DNA of 64,000 nt from Arcobacter sp. LC1 (GTDB taxonomy: Bacteria; Campylobacterota; Campylobacteria; Campylobacterales; Arcobacteraceae). Positions within the stretch are counted from its first letter, which is position 1, and the number at the start of each line of letters is the position of its first letter. This document shows, in pieces, positions 42,601-51,389 of the stretch. The stretch covers positions 1 to 64,000 of the forward strand of contig JAACJU010000007.1 of the NCBI GenBank assembly GCA_021378565.1, read 5' to 3'. Under the pieces are notes generated by a model, which saw only the letters and a list, made by a program, of their open reading frames with translations, was not told where the DNA came from and ran no database searches. The position numbers and the translations under genes are program-made.

Positions 42601-44077
42601 AGATTTAGCTCAGCTTATTTTTGATTTAAAGCAAGTAAACCCACGAGCTACAATAACAGTCAAATTAGTCTCAAGTTTAGGGGTTGGTACAATTGCAGCT
42701 GGAGTTGTAAAAGCTTACGCTGACAAGATTATAATAAGTGGTTCTGACGGTGGCACAGGAGCTGCTCCATTAACTTCAATAAAACATACAGGAAATCCTT
42801 GGGAATTAGGCTTAAGCGAAGCACACAACGCATTAAAAATAAACAAACTAAGGTCAAGCGTGCATATCCAAACTGATGGAGGCTTAAAAACAGCTCAAGA
42901 TGTTATCAAAGCCGCACTTTTAGGAGCTGAGTCTTATGCTTTTGGAACTGCCTTGCTTATGCTTTTAGGATGTAAAATGCTAAGAATTTGCCATACAAAT
43001 AAATGTAGCGTTGGATTAGCTACGCAAGATGAGGATTTGAGGCAATATTACAGCGGAAGTGTTCAAAAAATCATAGATTATTTTACTTTTTTAGCAAATG
43101 ATATAAGAGCTATTCTTGCAAAGCTAGGGTATAAAAGTTTAGAAGAAATTATAGGTAGGAGCGATTTATTAAAAGTAATTGATGATAAAGATGCCAAAAA
43201 CTTTGATTTTTCAAATATTTTAAGAAGAGTTGAGGGTGTAAATACTTCAAATCAAGAAAAAAATGAGCCCTTTGATAAAAATGAATTTGAGAAAAAGATT
43301 TTATCTAAGGTAAAAAGAGTTATTGAAAAGCCAAGTTCACCAATTACAATAAATGAAAATATTTGCAATCTAAACCGAAGTTTTGGTGCTTTAATCTCAG
43401 GAGTAATTGCAAAATATTACGGGGATGAGGGCTTAAATGATAATTCTATAAATATAAATTTAAAAGGTGTAGCAGGGCAAAGTTTTGGTGCATTTTTACT
43501 AAAAGGCATGAACTTACATCTTCAAGGCGTTGCAAATGATTATGTAGGAAAAGGTATGAACGGTGGAAAAATCGTTATAAATCCTGCTTTAGAGGGAGAA
43601 GAATACGGAGGTGCTGGAAATACTTGTCTTTATGGTGCAACGGGTGGAACTTTGTATATAAAAGCAAGCGTTGGAGAGCGTTTTGGTGTAAGAAATTCAG
43701 GTGCAATTAGTGTGATTGAGGGAAGTGGTGATAATGCTTGTGAATATATGACAGGTGGAATTGTAGTTATTTTAGGGCAAACGGGGATAAATTTTGGAGC
43801 AGGAATGACAGGAGGCTTAGTTTTTATTTATGATGAAAGCAAAAACTTTGTTGATAAAATGAACCAAGAATTAATCGAAGCACTAAGAATAGATACAGAT
43901 GATACAGAACGAGAAAGATTGTACTTAAAAAGGCTCTTGCAAGATTACGAAAATGAAACAAAAAGCGTAAAAGCCACTTTAATTTTAGAAAATTTCAGAG
44001 CGCAGATTAGAAATTTTTGGCTTGTTAAACCAAAAAATATGACAGTTTTACCACTTGACCCAGATAAAGGAGATTAG
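39668..44077 (+). CDS. gltB: Glutamate synthase large subunit
   Basis: A 1469-residue ferredoxin/NADPH glutamate synthase alpha subunit. The class II glutaminase domain begins at C15 (DNCGFGLMV) after a short propeptide. The Fe-S/FMN synthase domain holds GEGGEDKTRF and the 3Fe-4S cysteines C1102, C1108 and C1113 (CKMLRICHTNKC). The C-terminal GXGXG beta-helix follows (GGAGNTCLYGATGG). It transfers the glutamine amide to 2-oxoglutarate, giving two glutamates. Ribosome binding site AAAAGGA; gltD follows directly. Confidence 0.97.
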   Translation: MGCNLELLKSSRDNCGFGLMVDLKNKPSHDNLEDAITSLENMMHRGAVAADGKSGDGSGLLLSMPDLFMRKIASKKGIDLPQKYAVAMIFAKEESEISTFKTCCEKNGLKVLFLRKVPINTKVLGELALESLPKIYQVFVSPNAIYSSKRFDSLLYLARKECEHLLKEKPYFYIPSFSSAMISYKGLVMPTFIKDFYPDLKDEDFKITYALFHQRFSTNTLPEWKLAQPFRTIAHNGEINSIQANRLGVKIKSESLKSGIYNDDELKKILPILQEDVSDSASLDNMFEFLLANGCDFFKAARALVPAPWQNSPHMDSQLRAFYEYSSTAMEAWDGPAALCFSDGKYLACLIDRNGLRPAKYILTKDKRLFIASEYGTVNIAQDLITSRGKLTSGQMIAVDLKYGEILKDDEINTYLKSSQNYEKWLNSSMQYLQEYIDESFVDFSDYVLQNLEQKQKYFNITYEILDLMIEPMAKTAKEPVGSMGDDTPLAAFSKINRNFSDFFRQKFAQVTNPPIDPYREKVVMSLETGFGHTHSILDEKPQYAKRLKSTSPILMKERFDVLCSFGDENHPRYDEYYKNKTFSTCFTKDLEKSLKNLAKEILKSIKEEKISIVILDDRKLDKNVKIIPMIMLVGHLNKKLLDIKLRGKVSLVAVSGEVYDPHSVAVLLAYGVSAIYPYMLYSSVYALYHRKNPSATFVQKYLKNAQTALNNGLLKIMSKMGISTSASYRGSALFDILGLSDEVINDCFLGSFSELCGLGYKSLEKRIENFHKNGFFDNKHTFKLNLGGIYKYSHLGEYHDYGPKTAKSFKLDNFSVLKKTIETRDKKFIRDFFELKSDKKELDLSEVEPIEKIFKRFASAAMSCGSISPEAHEAIAEAMNTIGAMSNSGEGGEDKTRFKTIKNSKIKQIASGRFGVTPAYLSSADELQIKVAQGAKPGEGGQLPGHKVTSLIARLRHTIEGVTLISPPPHHDIYSIEDLAQLIFDLKQVNPRATITVKLVSSLGVGTIAAGVVKAYADKIIISGSDGGTGAAPLTSIKHTGNPWELGLSEAHNALKINKLRSSVHIQTDGGLKTAQDVIKAALLGAESYAFGTALLMLLGCKMLRICHTNKCSVGLATQDEDLRQYYSGSVQKIIDYFTFLANDIRAILAKLGYKSLEEIIGRSDLLKVIDDKDAKNFDFSNILRRVEGVNTSNQEKNEPFDKNEFEKKILSKVKRVIEKPSSPITINENICNLNRSFGALISGVIAKYYGDEGLNDNSININLKGVAGQSFGAFLLKGMNLHLQGVANDYVGKGMNGGKIVINPALEGEEYGGAGNTCLYGATGGTLYIKASVGERFGVRNSGAISVIEGSGDNACEYMTGGIVVILGQTGINFGAGMTGGLVFIYDESKNFVDKMNQELIEALRIDTDDTERERLYLKRLLQDYENETKSVKATLILENFRAQIRNFWLVKPKNMTVLPLDPDKGD

Positions 44078-44078
44078 T

Positions 44079-45524
44079 ATGCTAAATTTCGTAAAAATAG
44101 ATAGAACAAACCCAAAAAAAAGAGATGTTTTACAAAGAATAAAAGACTATAAAGAAGTTTATGAAGTTTTTGCAGAATATAAAGCGAGCGAACAAGCTAG
44201 CAGGTGTATGCAGTGTGGCGTGCCATATTGCCACTCTAAATGCCCCTTACATAATGTAATACCATCTTGGCTAAAACAAACTTGGCAAAAAGATTTAGAA
44301 CTAGCTTTTGCACTATCAAATGAGACTTCTCCTTTTCCTGAAATTTTAGGAAAAATTTGTCCGCACGATGTACTTTGCGAGGGAGAATGCTCTTTAAATG
44401 ATGACTATGGAGCGATTTCTATTGGGGCAATTGAAACGTACATAAGCGAAAAGGCTTTTAAAAAAGGCATTAAGCCTAGCTTTCCAAAAATTGCAAATTC
44501 TAAAGACTCTAAAGACTCTAAAAATTCAAAAAAAGTAGCAATTATAGGGAGTGGGCCAGCTGGACTAAGTGCGGCTACATTTTTACTAAGACAAGGTATT
44601 GGTGTTGAAATGTTTGAGCGTTCAAACAAAGCTGGTGGCTTATTGACGTATGGGATACCAAACTTTAAGCTTGACAAAAAAAAGGTTCAAAGAAGAGTTA
44701 CTTGGCTTGAAGAAGCAGGATTAAAATTACACCTTTCAAGTGAGTTTGGAAAAGATATAAAAGCAAAAGATTTATTAGATAAATTTGGCGCAATATTCTT
44801 AGCTATTGGTGCGTCACAAGGTGCAAAAATAGGACTAAATGGAGAGGATGCAACAAATGTTTATCAAGCTATTGATTTTTTAACACAAATCCAAGAAAGA
44901 AATTTTTTACTCGAAGAGGATAAAGAAAACAAGCAAGTTAAAGAAGGTATTAAAGCTAAGGATTTTGATGTAAAAGATAAAAGTGTTCTTGTTGTTGGTG
45001 GTGGAGATACTGCGATGGATTGCGTACGAAGCTTAGTAAGAGAGGGGGTAAAATCCGTAAAATGTATTTATAGAAGAGATGAAAAAAGTATGCCAGGAAG
45101 TAAAAAAGAATTTGAAAATGCCAAAGAAGAAGGCGTAGAATTTTGCTTTAATCTTTCCCCTAAAGAATTTATTTTAAAAGATGGAAAAGTTTGTGCTTTA
45201 AGAGTGCAAAAAACTTCTTTAGTTTATGATAAGTTCAAGAAAAAAAATATTTTAACATACAAAGATGAATATTTTGAATTTTTAGCTGATATGGTTATTT
45301 TAGCACTTGGCTTTTCTGTAAAAAAAATAAAAGTTTTAGATGAACTTGGAATTAAGACAAATGACAAAGGAAATATACAAATAAATGAGCAATTTCAAAC
45401 TAGCAACTCCAGAGTTTTTGCTGGAGGAGATTGTCAAAGAGGTGCGCATTTAGCAGTTACTGCCACAGCTGATGGAAGAGATGCAAGCAAGGAAATTGCC
45501 AAGTTGCTAAAAACTTTAGATTAG
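44079..45524 (+). CDS. gltD: Glutamate synthase small subunit
   Basis: A 481-residue beta subunit. N-terminal Fe-S cysteines are in CMQCGVPYCHSKCP and CPHDVLCEGEC; the FAD site is IIGSGPAGLSAA and the NADPH site VVGGGDTAMD. It passes electrons from NADPH to GltB. The open frame extends upstream to 44055 inside gltB, but the ATG at 44079 follows AAAGGAG by seven bases, and I chose it. An in-frame Ser-Lys-Asp/Asn repeat (about residues 141-151) sits between the Fe-S and FAD domains. Confidence 0.96.
   Translation: MLNFVKIDRTNPKKRDVLQRIKDYKEVYEVFAEYKASEQASRCMQCGVPYCHSKCPLHNVIPSWLKQTWQKDLELAFALSNETSPFPEILGKICPHDVLCEGECSLNDDYGAISIGAIETYISEKAFKKGIKPSFPKIANSKDSKDSKNSKKVAIIGSGPAGLSAATFLLRQGIGVEMFERSNKAGGLLTYGIPNFKLDKKKVQRRVTWLEEAGLKLHLSSEFGKDIKAKDLLDKFGAIFLAIGASQGAKIGLNGEDATNVYQAIDFLTQIQERNFLLEEDKENKQVKEGIKAKDFDVKDKSVLVVGGGDTAMDCVRSLVREGVKSVKCIYRRDEKSMPGSKKEFENAKEEGVEFCFNLSPKEFILKDGKVCALRVQKTSLVYDKFKKKNILTYKDEYFEFLADMVILALGFSVKKIKVLDELGIKTNDKGNIQINEQFQTSNSRVFAGGDCQRGAHLAVTATADGRDASKEIAKLLKTLD
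44499..44525 (+). repeat. In-frame 9-bp tandem repeat in gltD
   Basis: TCTAAAGAC occurs twice, followed by the variant TCTAAAAAT, encoding SKDSKDSKN in the linker between Fe-S and FAD domains. Confidence 0.7.
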
Positions 45525-45669
45525 AAATATATTTTAAGAAAATATAGATAAAAAAATAATATTTTAAGCAAATTTCAAAAAAATAGCCTAGCTTTGCTTT
45601 GGGCTAAGAATTGTTTAAATATTTTTAGGATATAAATTCCATATTGAAATATAAGGATGGATTTTTGAT

Positions 45670-45924
45670 ATGTCTTTGATAATTACTAATGAGTGCATAG
45701 CCTGTGATGCTTGCAGAGATGAATGCCCTAATACTGCTATTGAAGAAGGTGACCCTATTTATATGATAGATTCTGATAGATGCACTGAATGCATGGGATA
45801 TTACGAGGAACCAGCTTGTATTGAAGTTTGTCCAGTTGATTGTATTATACTTGATCCAGATAACCAAGAATCTGTTGAAGAGTTGAAGTTTAAATTTAAA
45901 CAGCTTCAAGAAGAAGAAATTTAG
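45670..45924 (+). CDS. Ferredoxin, 2[4Fe-4S] YfhL type
   Basis: An 84-residue ferredoxin with two cluster motifs: CIACDACRDECP (C-x2-C-x2-C-x3-C-P) and CTECMGYYEEPACIEVCP with the long C-x8-C spacing of the YfhL/Alvin subgroup. The acidic C-terminus is usual. The ribosome binding site AAGGATGG lies before the ATG. It shares a TAGTG stop/start with the Ppx/GppA gene. Electron partner unknown. Confidence 0.9.
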   Translation: MSLIITNECIACDACRDECPNTAIEEGDPIYMIDSDRCTECMGYYEEPACIEVCPVDCIILDPDNQESVEELKFKFKQLQEEEI

Positions 45925-47396
45925 TGGCAAAGATAACAACTGTTATAGACATAGGTTCAAACTCTATGCGAATGGTTGTTTTTAAAAAAAGTTCTCGTTT
46001 TGCATTTAATTTAATAAACGAAACAAAGGCTAAAGTTAAGATTTCTGAGGGTTCTTACGAAAATAAGGCTTATTTACAACAAGAGCCTATGAGACGAGCT
46101 TTTTGTGCTCTTAAAAGCTTTTTAAATATTTCTAGTGCTTTAAAGTCAAGGAAAATATTTTGTGTGGCAACTTCAGCTCTAAGAGACGCACCAAATGCTA
46201 ACGAATTTATAAGGCGAGTCAGGCAAGAGCTAGGCCTAAATATCAAAATCATAACAGGCGAAAAAGAAGCTTTATACGGTGGCATTGCTGCTTTAAATCT
46301 TTTGCATATTCCAAGTTTTACTTCAGTAGATATTGGCGGGGGTTCAACAGAATTTTGCATTGTGAAAGATTCTAAGATTATAAAAACTATTTCTTTAGAT
46401 TTAGGAACCATTAGATTAAAAGAGCTTTTTTTTGTAAATAAAGACTACAAGGGTGCTTTAGCTTTTGTCTTAAAAGAGCTAGAGAAATTGCAAGAGTTTA
46501 AGACTGAACTTAAAACTATTATAGGAATTGGTGGAACTACTAGAGCTTTGGGGCGAGCTATTATGAAAGAATCAAATTACCCCATGTCTTCTTTACATGG
46601 CTTTACCTATCATTTGCAAGATTATCAAAATCTTATAGACACTATAGTAAAAACTGATGATTTAGAGGTCTTAAGAAGTAGTTATATCAAAAAAGATAGA
46701 TACGATACCATTCAAGAGGGTACTTTTATTTTTAAAGCGATAATCAAAACTTTTGAAAGCGAAAAAATTACAACAAGTGGAGCAGGTGTCAGAGAGGGTG
46801 TTTTTTTAAGTGATTTACTTAGAAATAGCGCTATCAAATTTCCGCATAACTTTAATCCAAGTGTTAAATCTTTGCTTGATAGATTTGAGATTTGTCCTAA
46901 GCAAAGTGCGTATTTGGGACTAAACGCATATTGCATTTTTAAAGCACTTGAAAGTCTTCATAATCTAGAATCAAGATTTAGACAAATTTTAGTAATCGCT
47001 TCAAAGCTTTATTCAATTGGTGTGAAACTTAGTTTTTACAAATACAATGAAAATGCTTTTTCTTTTATTCTAAATGCACTAAATTATAAAATTTCTCACG
47101 AAGATAAGGCACTGATTGCGCATATTATAAAATACTCAAAAAAGCCCTTGCCTTGTGAATGTTGTATAGTAAATTTTAAAGAACTCTTGCCTGAATTTAG
47201 AATATTGAAGTGGCTAAGTTTTATGATAAATTTAAATTTATCTTTAAATGCTGATATGAGTAGAACAAAAATGCAGTATGAATTAAGCAAAAATATACTT
47301 AAAATCAAAAGTGAAAATGATTCTTATTTAGTTCGAACTGCTCTTGAAAAACTTGAGTTACCTAAGAATTTGGAGCTTACTTATTGTGGGGAATAA
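45924..47396 (+). CDS. ppx: Ppx/GppA exopolyphosphatase/guanosine pentaphosphatase
   Basis: A 490-residue ASKHA-fold phosphatase. The phosphate loops are VIDIGSNSMRMVVF (residues 6-19) and SVDIGGGSTEFC (about 133-144); TGEKEALYGG is the conserved Glu loop and IGIGGTTRALG the third. A C-terminal HD-like helical domain follows. It trims polyphosphate and/or converts pppGpp to ppGpp. The start is GTG overlapping the ferredoxin stop (TAGTG). The 3' end overlaps the acyltransferase gene. Confidence 0.9.
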   Translation: MAKITTVIDIGSNSMRMVVFKKSSRFAFNLINETKAKVKISEGSYENKAYLQQEPMRRAFCALKSFLNISSALKSRKIFCVATSALRDAPNANEFIRRVRQELGLNIKIITGEKEALYGGIAALNLLHIPSFTSVDIGGGSTEFCIVKDSKIIKTISLDLGTIRLKELFFVNKDYKGALAFVLKELEKLQEFKTELKTIIGIGGTTRALGRAIMKESNYPMSSLHGFTYHLQDYQNLIDTIVKTDDLEVLRSSYIKKDRYDTIQEGTFIFKAIIKTFESEKITTSGAGVREGVFLSDLLRNSAIKFPHNFNPSVKSLLDRFEICPKQSAYLGLNAYCIFKALESLHNLESRFRQILVIASKLYSIGVKLSFYKYNENAFSFILNALNYKISHEDKALIAHIIKYSKKPLPCECCIVNFKELLPEFRILKWLSFMINLNLSLNADMSRTKMQYELSKNILKIKSENDSYLVRTALEKLELPKNLELTYCGE

Positions 47397-48279
47397 AATA
47401 TTATATTTTATATTTTTAAGCTTTGCTAAGTTAATCGTTTTATTTCCAAATAAAGCTAGATGGTATTTTTTTCTTCTTATTTCAAGAATGGCTTATTTTA
47501 TTATCAAACGAGTTAGAAAAAGAATTCAAGCAAATCTTGATTTTGTTTTTGCTGACAAGATGAGTGAAAAAGAAAAAAAAGATATTTCAAAATTTTCTTT
47601 TTTTAATATGGCACTTTGGGGGAAAACTACTTTTGATGGCAGACTTATAAATATTAAAAACATAGATAAATTTGTAGAGGTTGAAAATTTAAATGTTTTT
47701 GAAAAATATATAAAAGATAAAAGAAAAATAATTTTTATTTCAGGACATTTTGGAAATATCGAAATGCTTGGTTGTTATATGAGTTTAAAAATTGCAAAAA
47801 TTGTACATATTTATAGAAAATCTTCTTTCTCTTTGTTTGATGACTATATTATATCTTCAAGGCAAAATTTAGGCGCTGTTATGGTAGAAGAGCAAGGAGC
47901 TTTGAAAAAATTAGCTGGAGCTTTAAAAAAAGGTATGCCTGTATCTATGATAATGGATCAGCGTGTTAATCCTGAAGCTGGAGTTTTAGTTGATTTTCTA
48001 GGCAAAAAAACTTACCAAACATCATCTGTCGGATTTTTAGCTCAAAAATTTGATGCAGTTATTGTGCCTTTATGTATTTTTACCAAAGGAGTAAATAAAT
48101 ATAGGGTTAAATTTTATGAGCCAATTTTACCTTTTGAGTCGAATGATAAAAAAGAAAATTTAAGACTTTCTACTCAAGCTCAAGCTGATGTTATATCAAA
48201 AATGGTTTACGAAGATCCTAAGCAGTGGTTTTGGCCTCATAAAAGATTTAAAACCTTAAATGAAGAAATTTATGAATAA
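47386..48279 (+). CDS. htrB: Lipid A lauroyl/myristoyl acyltransferase (HtrB/LpxL family)
   Basis: A 297-residue membrane-anchored acyltransferase. The catalytic H-x4-D-like motif is SGHFGNIEMLG (His followed by Glu), with IMDQRVNPEAGVLVDFLG and the C-terminal QWFWPHKRFK conserved. It adds the secondary acyl chain to lipid A. The longest frame begins at a TTG at 47344, but the GTG at 47386 has GGAG upstream, overlaps ppx by only 11 bases and gives the normal hydrophobic N-terminus, so I prefer it. It opens the lipooligosaccharide cluster. Confidence 0.85.
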   Translation: MGNKILYFIFLSFAKLIVLFPNKARWYFFLLISRMAYFIIKRVRKRIQANLDFVFADKMSEKEKKDISKFSFFNMALWGKTTFDGRLINIKNIDKFVEVENLNVFEKYIKDKRKIIFISGHFGNIEMLGCYMSLKIAKIVHIYRKSSFSLFDDYIISSRQNLGAVMVEEQGALKKLAGALKKGMPVSMIMDQRVNPEAGVLVDFLGKKTYQTSSVGFLAQKFDAVIVPLCIFTKGVNKYRVKFYEPILPFESNDKKENLRLSTQAQADVISKMVYEDPKQWFWPHKRFKTLNEEIYE

Positions 48280-49294
48280 TATTTCAAGTCAAAATATTAA
48301 AAAAATTGCCATAGTTAAACTTTCAGCTCTTGGAGATATTATTCATGCAATGCTTGGACTTCAAATACTCAAAAAGCATTTTCCGAAATTGCAAATTGAT
48401 TGGATAGTTGAAGAATCTTTTGCTGAGGTTTTAAGAAATAATCAAGACATAGACAATGTTTTATGCCTTAATCTAAAAAGACTTAAAAAATCTCCTAGCA
48501 AAATTTTTACTGAATTAAAAAAAATAAGAAAATATAAAAAAAATTCTTACGATTTAGTTATCGATGCCCAAGGACTTATAAAATCAGGACTATGCACTTT
48601 TTTACTTGGCAAAAATTCTGTGGGCTTTGATAAAAACTCCATAAGAGAAAAACTTGCAAGTATTTTTTATAAGCAAAAAATTTCTTTGGCTTATGATGAA
48701 AACACCATCATTAGAAACTTAACAATTTTTTTAGAGCCTTTTGGTATAAAATTTAATAAAAATATGATTTTAGACAAAAAGCCTTTTTTAGGATTTAAAA
48801 ATGAAGATAAAATAATTTATGACTACCTATCAAAAAAACAAAAAAATATTATTTTTATTATAGGCGCAACGTGGAAGAGTAGATGTTACCCAAAAGAGCA
48901 GCTTTTAAAGCTTGCCTTTTTACTTAAAGAAAATATTTTAATAGCTTGGGGAAACGAAGAAGAAAAGCAAAGAGCTTTATGCCTAGAAGAACATTGCGAA
49001 TTTATCAAAGCTTTGCCAAAGCTTGATTTGAACAGCTTAAAAGCTATCATCTCAAAATCTGATTTATTGATAGGAAATGACACAGGGCCCACACATTTGG
49101 CTTGGGCTTTGAATATACCTTCAATCACTCTTTTTGGACCAACTCCTATGTCAAGAGTTTATGAAACAATAAGCAACAAGATGCTAAAATCGCCCTCAAA
49201 AGTAAATCACTTCAATTTAGATAAAAATGATTTTTCTATAAAAGAAATTAAGGAAAAAGATATTTTTGATTTGGCAAAGAATTTATTAATTTAA
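48260..49294 (+). CDS. waaC: LOS heptosyltransferase I
   Basis: A 344-residue GT9 enzyme. The N-terminal AIVKLSALGDIIHAMLGLQ binds the acceptor Kdo side and the C-terminal GNDTGPTHLAWAL with LFGPTPMSRVYE binds ADP-heptose. It adds the first heptose to Kdo in the inner core. Starts at 48260 or 48272 are both in frame; either overlaps htrB. The htrB-waaC adjacency is usual in Campylobacter LOS loci. Confidence 0.93.
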   Translation: MKKFMNNISSQNIKKIAIVKLSALGDIIHAMLGLQILKKHFPKLQIDWIVEESFAEVLRNNQDIDNVLCLNLKRLKKSPSKIFTELKKIRKYKKNSYDLVIDAQGLIKSGLCTFLLGKNSVGFDKNSIREKLASIFYKQKISLAYDENTIIRNLTIFLEPFGIKFNKNMILDKKPFLGFKNEDKIIYDYLSKKQKNIIFIIGATWKSRCYPKEQLLKLAFLLKENILIAWGNEEEKQRALCLEEHCEFIKALPKLDLNSLKAIISKSDLLIGNDTGPTHLAWALNIPSITLFGPTPMSRVYETISNKMLKSPSKVNHFNLDKNDFSIKEIKEKDIFDLAKNLLI

Positions 49295-49297
49295 TAT

Positions 49298-50641
49298 ATG
49301 GTGGGGAAAATGCAAGAAATACAAATTTCTAAAAATGATTTTTTACAAAAATTTATAGGCTTTTTTAATTTTAAAGTTCGCAATGAACAAGCAAGGGCAA
49401 AATTAAAAGAAAATAAATATACTAAATATTTAAATTATGTCTTTCTTTTTTACGCTTTTTGTGTTCCAATTGCAAGATCTGGTATATCGCTATGCTTATT
49501 CTTGATTATAATTTTATGGCTTTTAGAAGGAAATTTAAAAGTAAAATTTTCTTTGTTACTAAGCAAAAAAGTTTTAGTTTATGCAATTTTGCTTACCTTA
49601 TATCTTCTCATTTCAGTTTTATGGGCAGATAAGACTAGTGATAAATTTTTTGATTTTAGAAGACTATATTATCATCTAACAATTTTTGCACTTTATACTT
49701 CTTTGCAAAAAAAATACATAAAATATTTAATTCCTATTTTTATTTTTTCTATGCTAATTAGTGAAGTATTATCTTATGGAATATTTTTTAGACTTTGGAC
49801 TTTACATCATGGAACTCCTAGTGATCCAACTCCCTTTATGAATCACTTGGTATATAGTGTTTTTTTAGCTGTAACTGCCAGCTTGCTTCTTAGCCAAATG
49901 GTATTATCTAAAAATTTGAAATTAAAAATATTTTATTTTTTATTTTTTCTAACAGCTTCTACAAATTTATTTTTAACAGGTGGCAGAACAGGACAAGTTG
50001 CCTACATCGTTTCAATATTTATGCTTTTAATGTTTCACATTAAAAATAAACTAAAGGCTATTTTAGTAATTTTTGTCCTTCTTGGTTGTATGCTTTTTGT
50101 TCAATATCAAATATCAAATACTTTTAGAACAAGAGTTGCCGAAGCAAGGTCTAATCTTTCTGAAGCTCTATATCATCAAGATTATTCTAGCTCTTGGGGC
50201 TTAAGATTAAGTGCTTGGATAGTAACTGGAAAAATATTAGAAAAAAATCCAATTTTTGGTACAAGTATAAGCGACATAAGACAAGACTATAAACACATAG
50301 TTTTAAAAGATAAAATTTTAAAAAATGGACAATTTAATGCTATCATGGGTAATGGTTTTCATGATGAATATTTAGAAGTACTTGCAGGAGGAGGATTGAT
50401 TGCTGGTATTTTATTTATGCTTATTTTCTATAATTTTTGTAAAATTAGAATTAGAAATGAAGAGATTTTCAATGCAAAAATTATAATTTTAAGTGTCTTT
50501 ATTTTTTCTTTAACAACAGATATTTTTCTAAGATGGCAGTTTAGTGCAACTTTGTTTGCATTTTTTTTAGGAATTTTCTTAGCACAAGAGAGAATAGAAA
50601 AATCTGTAAAAAATAAAAATAAATCTTCTTCTGCATTTTGA
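49298..50641 (+). CDS. O-antigen ligase/polymerase-like membrane protein
   Basis: A 447-residue protein with about ten to twelve membrane segments and one large periplasmic loop (about residues 270-350), the WaaL/Wzy architecture. The loop contains the conserved RLSAWIVTGKILEKNPIFGTSI and GFHDEYLEVLAGGGLI. It may ligate an outer glycan to the core or polymerise it. Such a gene in a LOS cluster hints at longer surface glycans than plain LOS. The ATG at 49298 and one at 49310 are possible; the latter has the better ribosome binding site (GGTGGGG). Confidence 0.78.
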   Translation: MVGKMQEIQISKNDFLQKFIGFFNFKVRNEQARAKLKENKYTKYLNYVFLFYAFCVPIARSGISLCLFLIIILWLLEGNLKVKFSLLLSKKVLVYAILLTLYLLISVLWADKTSDKFFDFRRLYYHLTIFALYTSLQKKYIKYLIPIFIFSMLISEVLSYGIFFRLWTLHHGTPSDPTPFMNHLVYSVFLAVTASLLLSQMVLSKNLKLKIFYFLFFLTASTNLFLTGGRTGQVAYIVSIFMLLMFHIKNKLKAILVIFVLLGCMLFVQYQISNTFRTRVAEARSNLSEALYHQDYSSSWGLRLSAWIVTGKILEKNPIFGTSISDIRQDYKHIVLKDKILKNGQFNAIMGNGFHDEYLEVLAGGGLIAGILFMLIFYNFCKIRIRNEEIFNAKIIILSVFIFSLTTDIFLRWQFSATLFAFFLGIFLAQERIEKSVKNKNKSSSAF

Positions 50642-50666
50642 AGTTTAGAAAAAAGGTAGGATAAAA

Positions 50667-51380
50667 ATGTTACTTTCATTAATGTATCACAATATTAATT
50701 CAGATAAATATTCAAATAGTTTAGAAATATTTGAAAAGCATCTAAAATATATAAAAAAAAATTTTAATATAGTTTTGCCAGGAGATACTCTGGGCAAAAA
50801 AAATATATGTCTAGTCTTTGATGATGGGTATTACAATTTTTATAATTATGTATTTCCTTTATTAAAGGAATTAAATATAAAAATGATGTTTGCTATTTCT
50901 ACAGCTTTTGTCTTAGATACTACAAAAGTTGATAAAAACATAAGGCTAGGTATAAAACATGATGAAACTGAACGAAATAAAGAAAAAGCACCTTATTGTA
51001 CTTATAAAGAGTTAAAAGAAATGAGTGATTCAGGCTTGGTAAAAATTGCCTCACATTCGATTAATCATGTGAATTTAGAAAACATAAAAGACTTAGATTT
51101 AGAGCTTAATGGCTCAAAAGAGATTTTAGAAAAAAAGCTAAATATAAAATGTGATTCTTTGGTTTTACCTTTTGGAAAGTATGACGAAAAGGCAATAAAA
51201 GAAGCTAAAAAAATATATAAATATATTTTCAGAATCGGAACTGGAATAAATAAAGATTTTTCAGGAATAAAAGGTTTGATTTACAGGGTAAGTGCAGATA
51301 ACCTAGAAAATGAAAAAGATATTTTTTCTTGGCAAAATATGCTAAAATATAGACTAAAAAGCTTTATAAAATCATTTTAA
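50667..51380 (+). CDS. Polysaccharide deacetylase (NodB-type) family protein
   Basis: A 237-residue carbohydrate esterase family 4-like protein. Motif 1 is LVFDDGYYNFY (the Asp pair) and motif 2 is SHSINHVNL (H-x3-H metal site); LVLPFGKYDE is motif 3. It may remove an acetyl group from an N-acetyl sugar of the outer core. No signal peptide is seen, so it acts in the cytosol, on a nucleotide sugar- or lipid-linked intermediate. ATG after AAAGGTAGG. Confidence 0.82.
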   Translation: MLLSLMYHNINSDKYSNSLEIFEKHLKYIKKNFNIVLPGDTLGKKNICLVFDDGYYNFYNYVFPLLKELNIKMMFAISTAFVLDTTKVDKNIRLGIKHDETERNKEKAPYCTYKELKEMSDSGLVKIASHSINHVNLENIKDLDLELNGSKEILEKKLNIKCDSLVLPFGKYDEKAIKEAKKIYKYIFRIGTGINKDFSGIKGLIYRVSADNLENEKDIFSWQNMLKYRLKSFIKSF

Positions 51381-51389
51381 GGAAATCTT

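Noticed and set aside
44055-44078. Upstream extension of gltD starting at a non-ATG codon inside gltB
   Set aside because: The ATG at 44079 has a strong ribosome binding site at the right spacing and gives the usual GltD N-terminus.
47344-47385. TTG start for the HtrB-type gene, 42 bases further upstream
   Set aside because: It would put 53 bases of overlap on ppx and add residues not typical of HtrB; the GTG with GGAG upstream is better.
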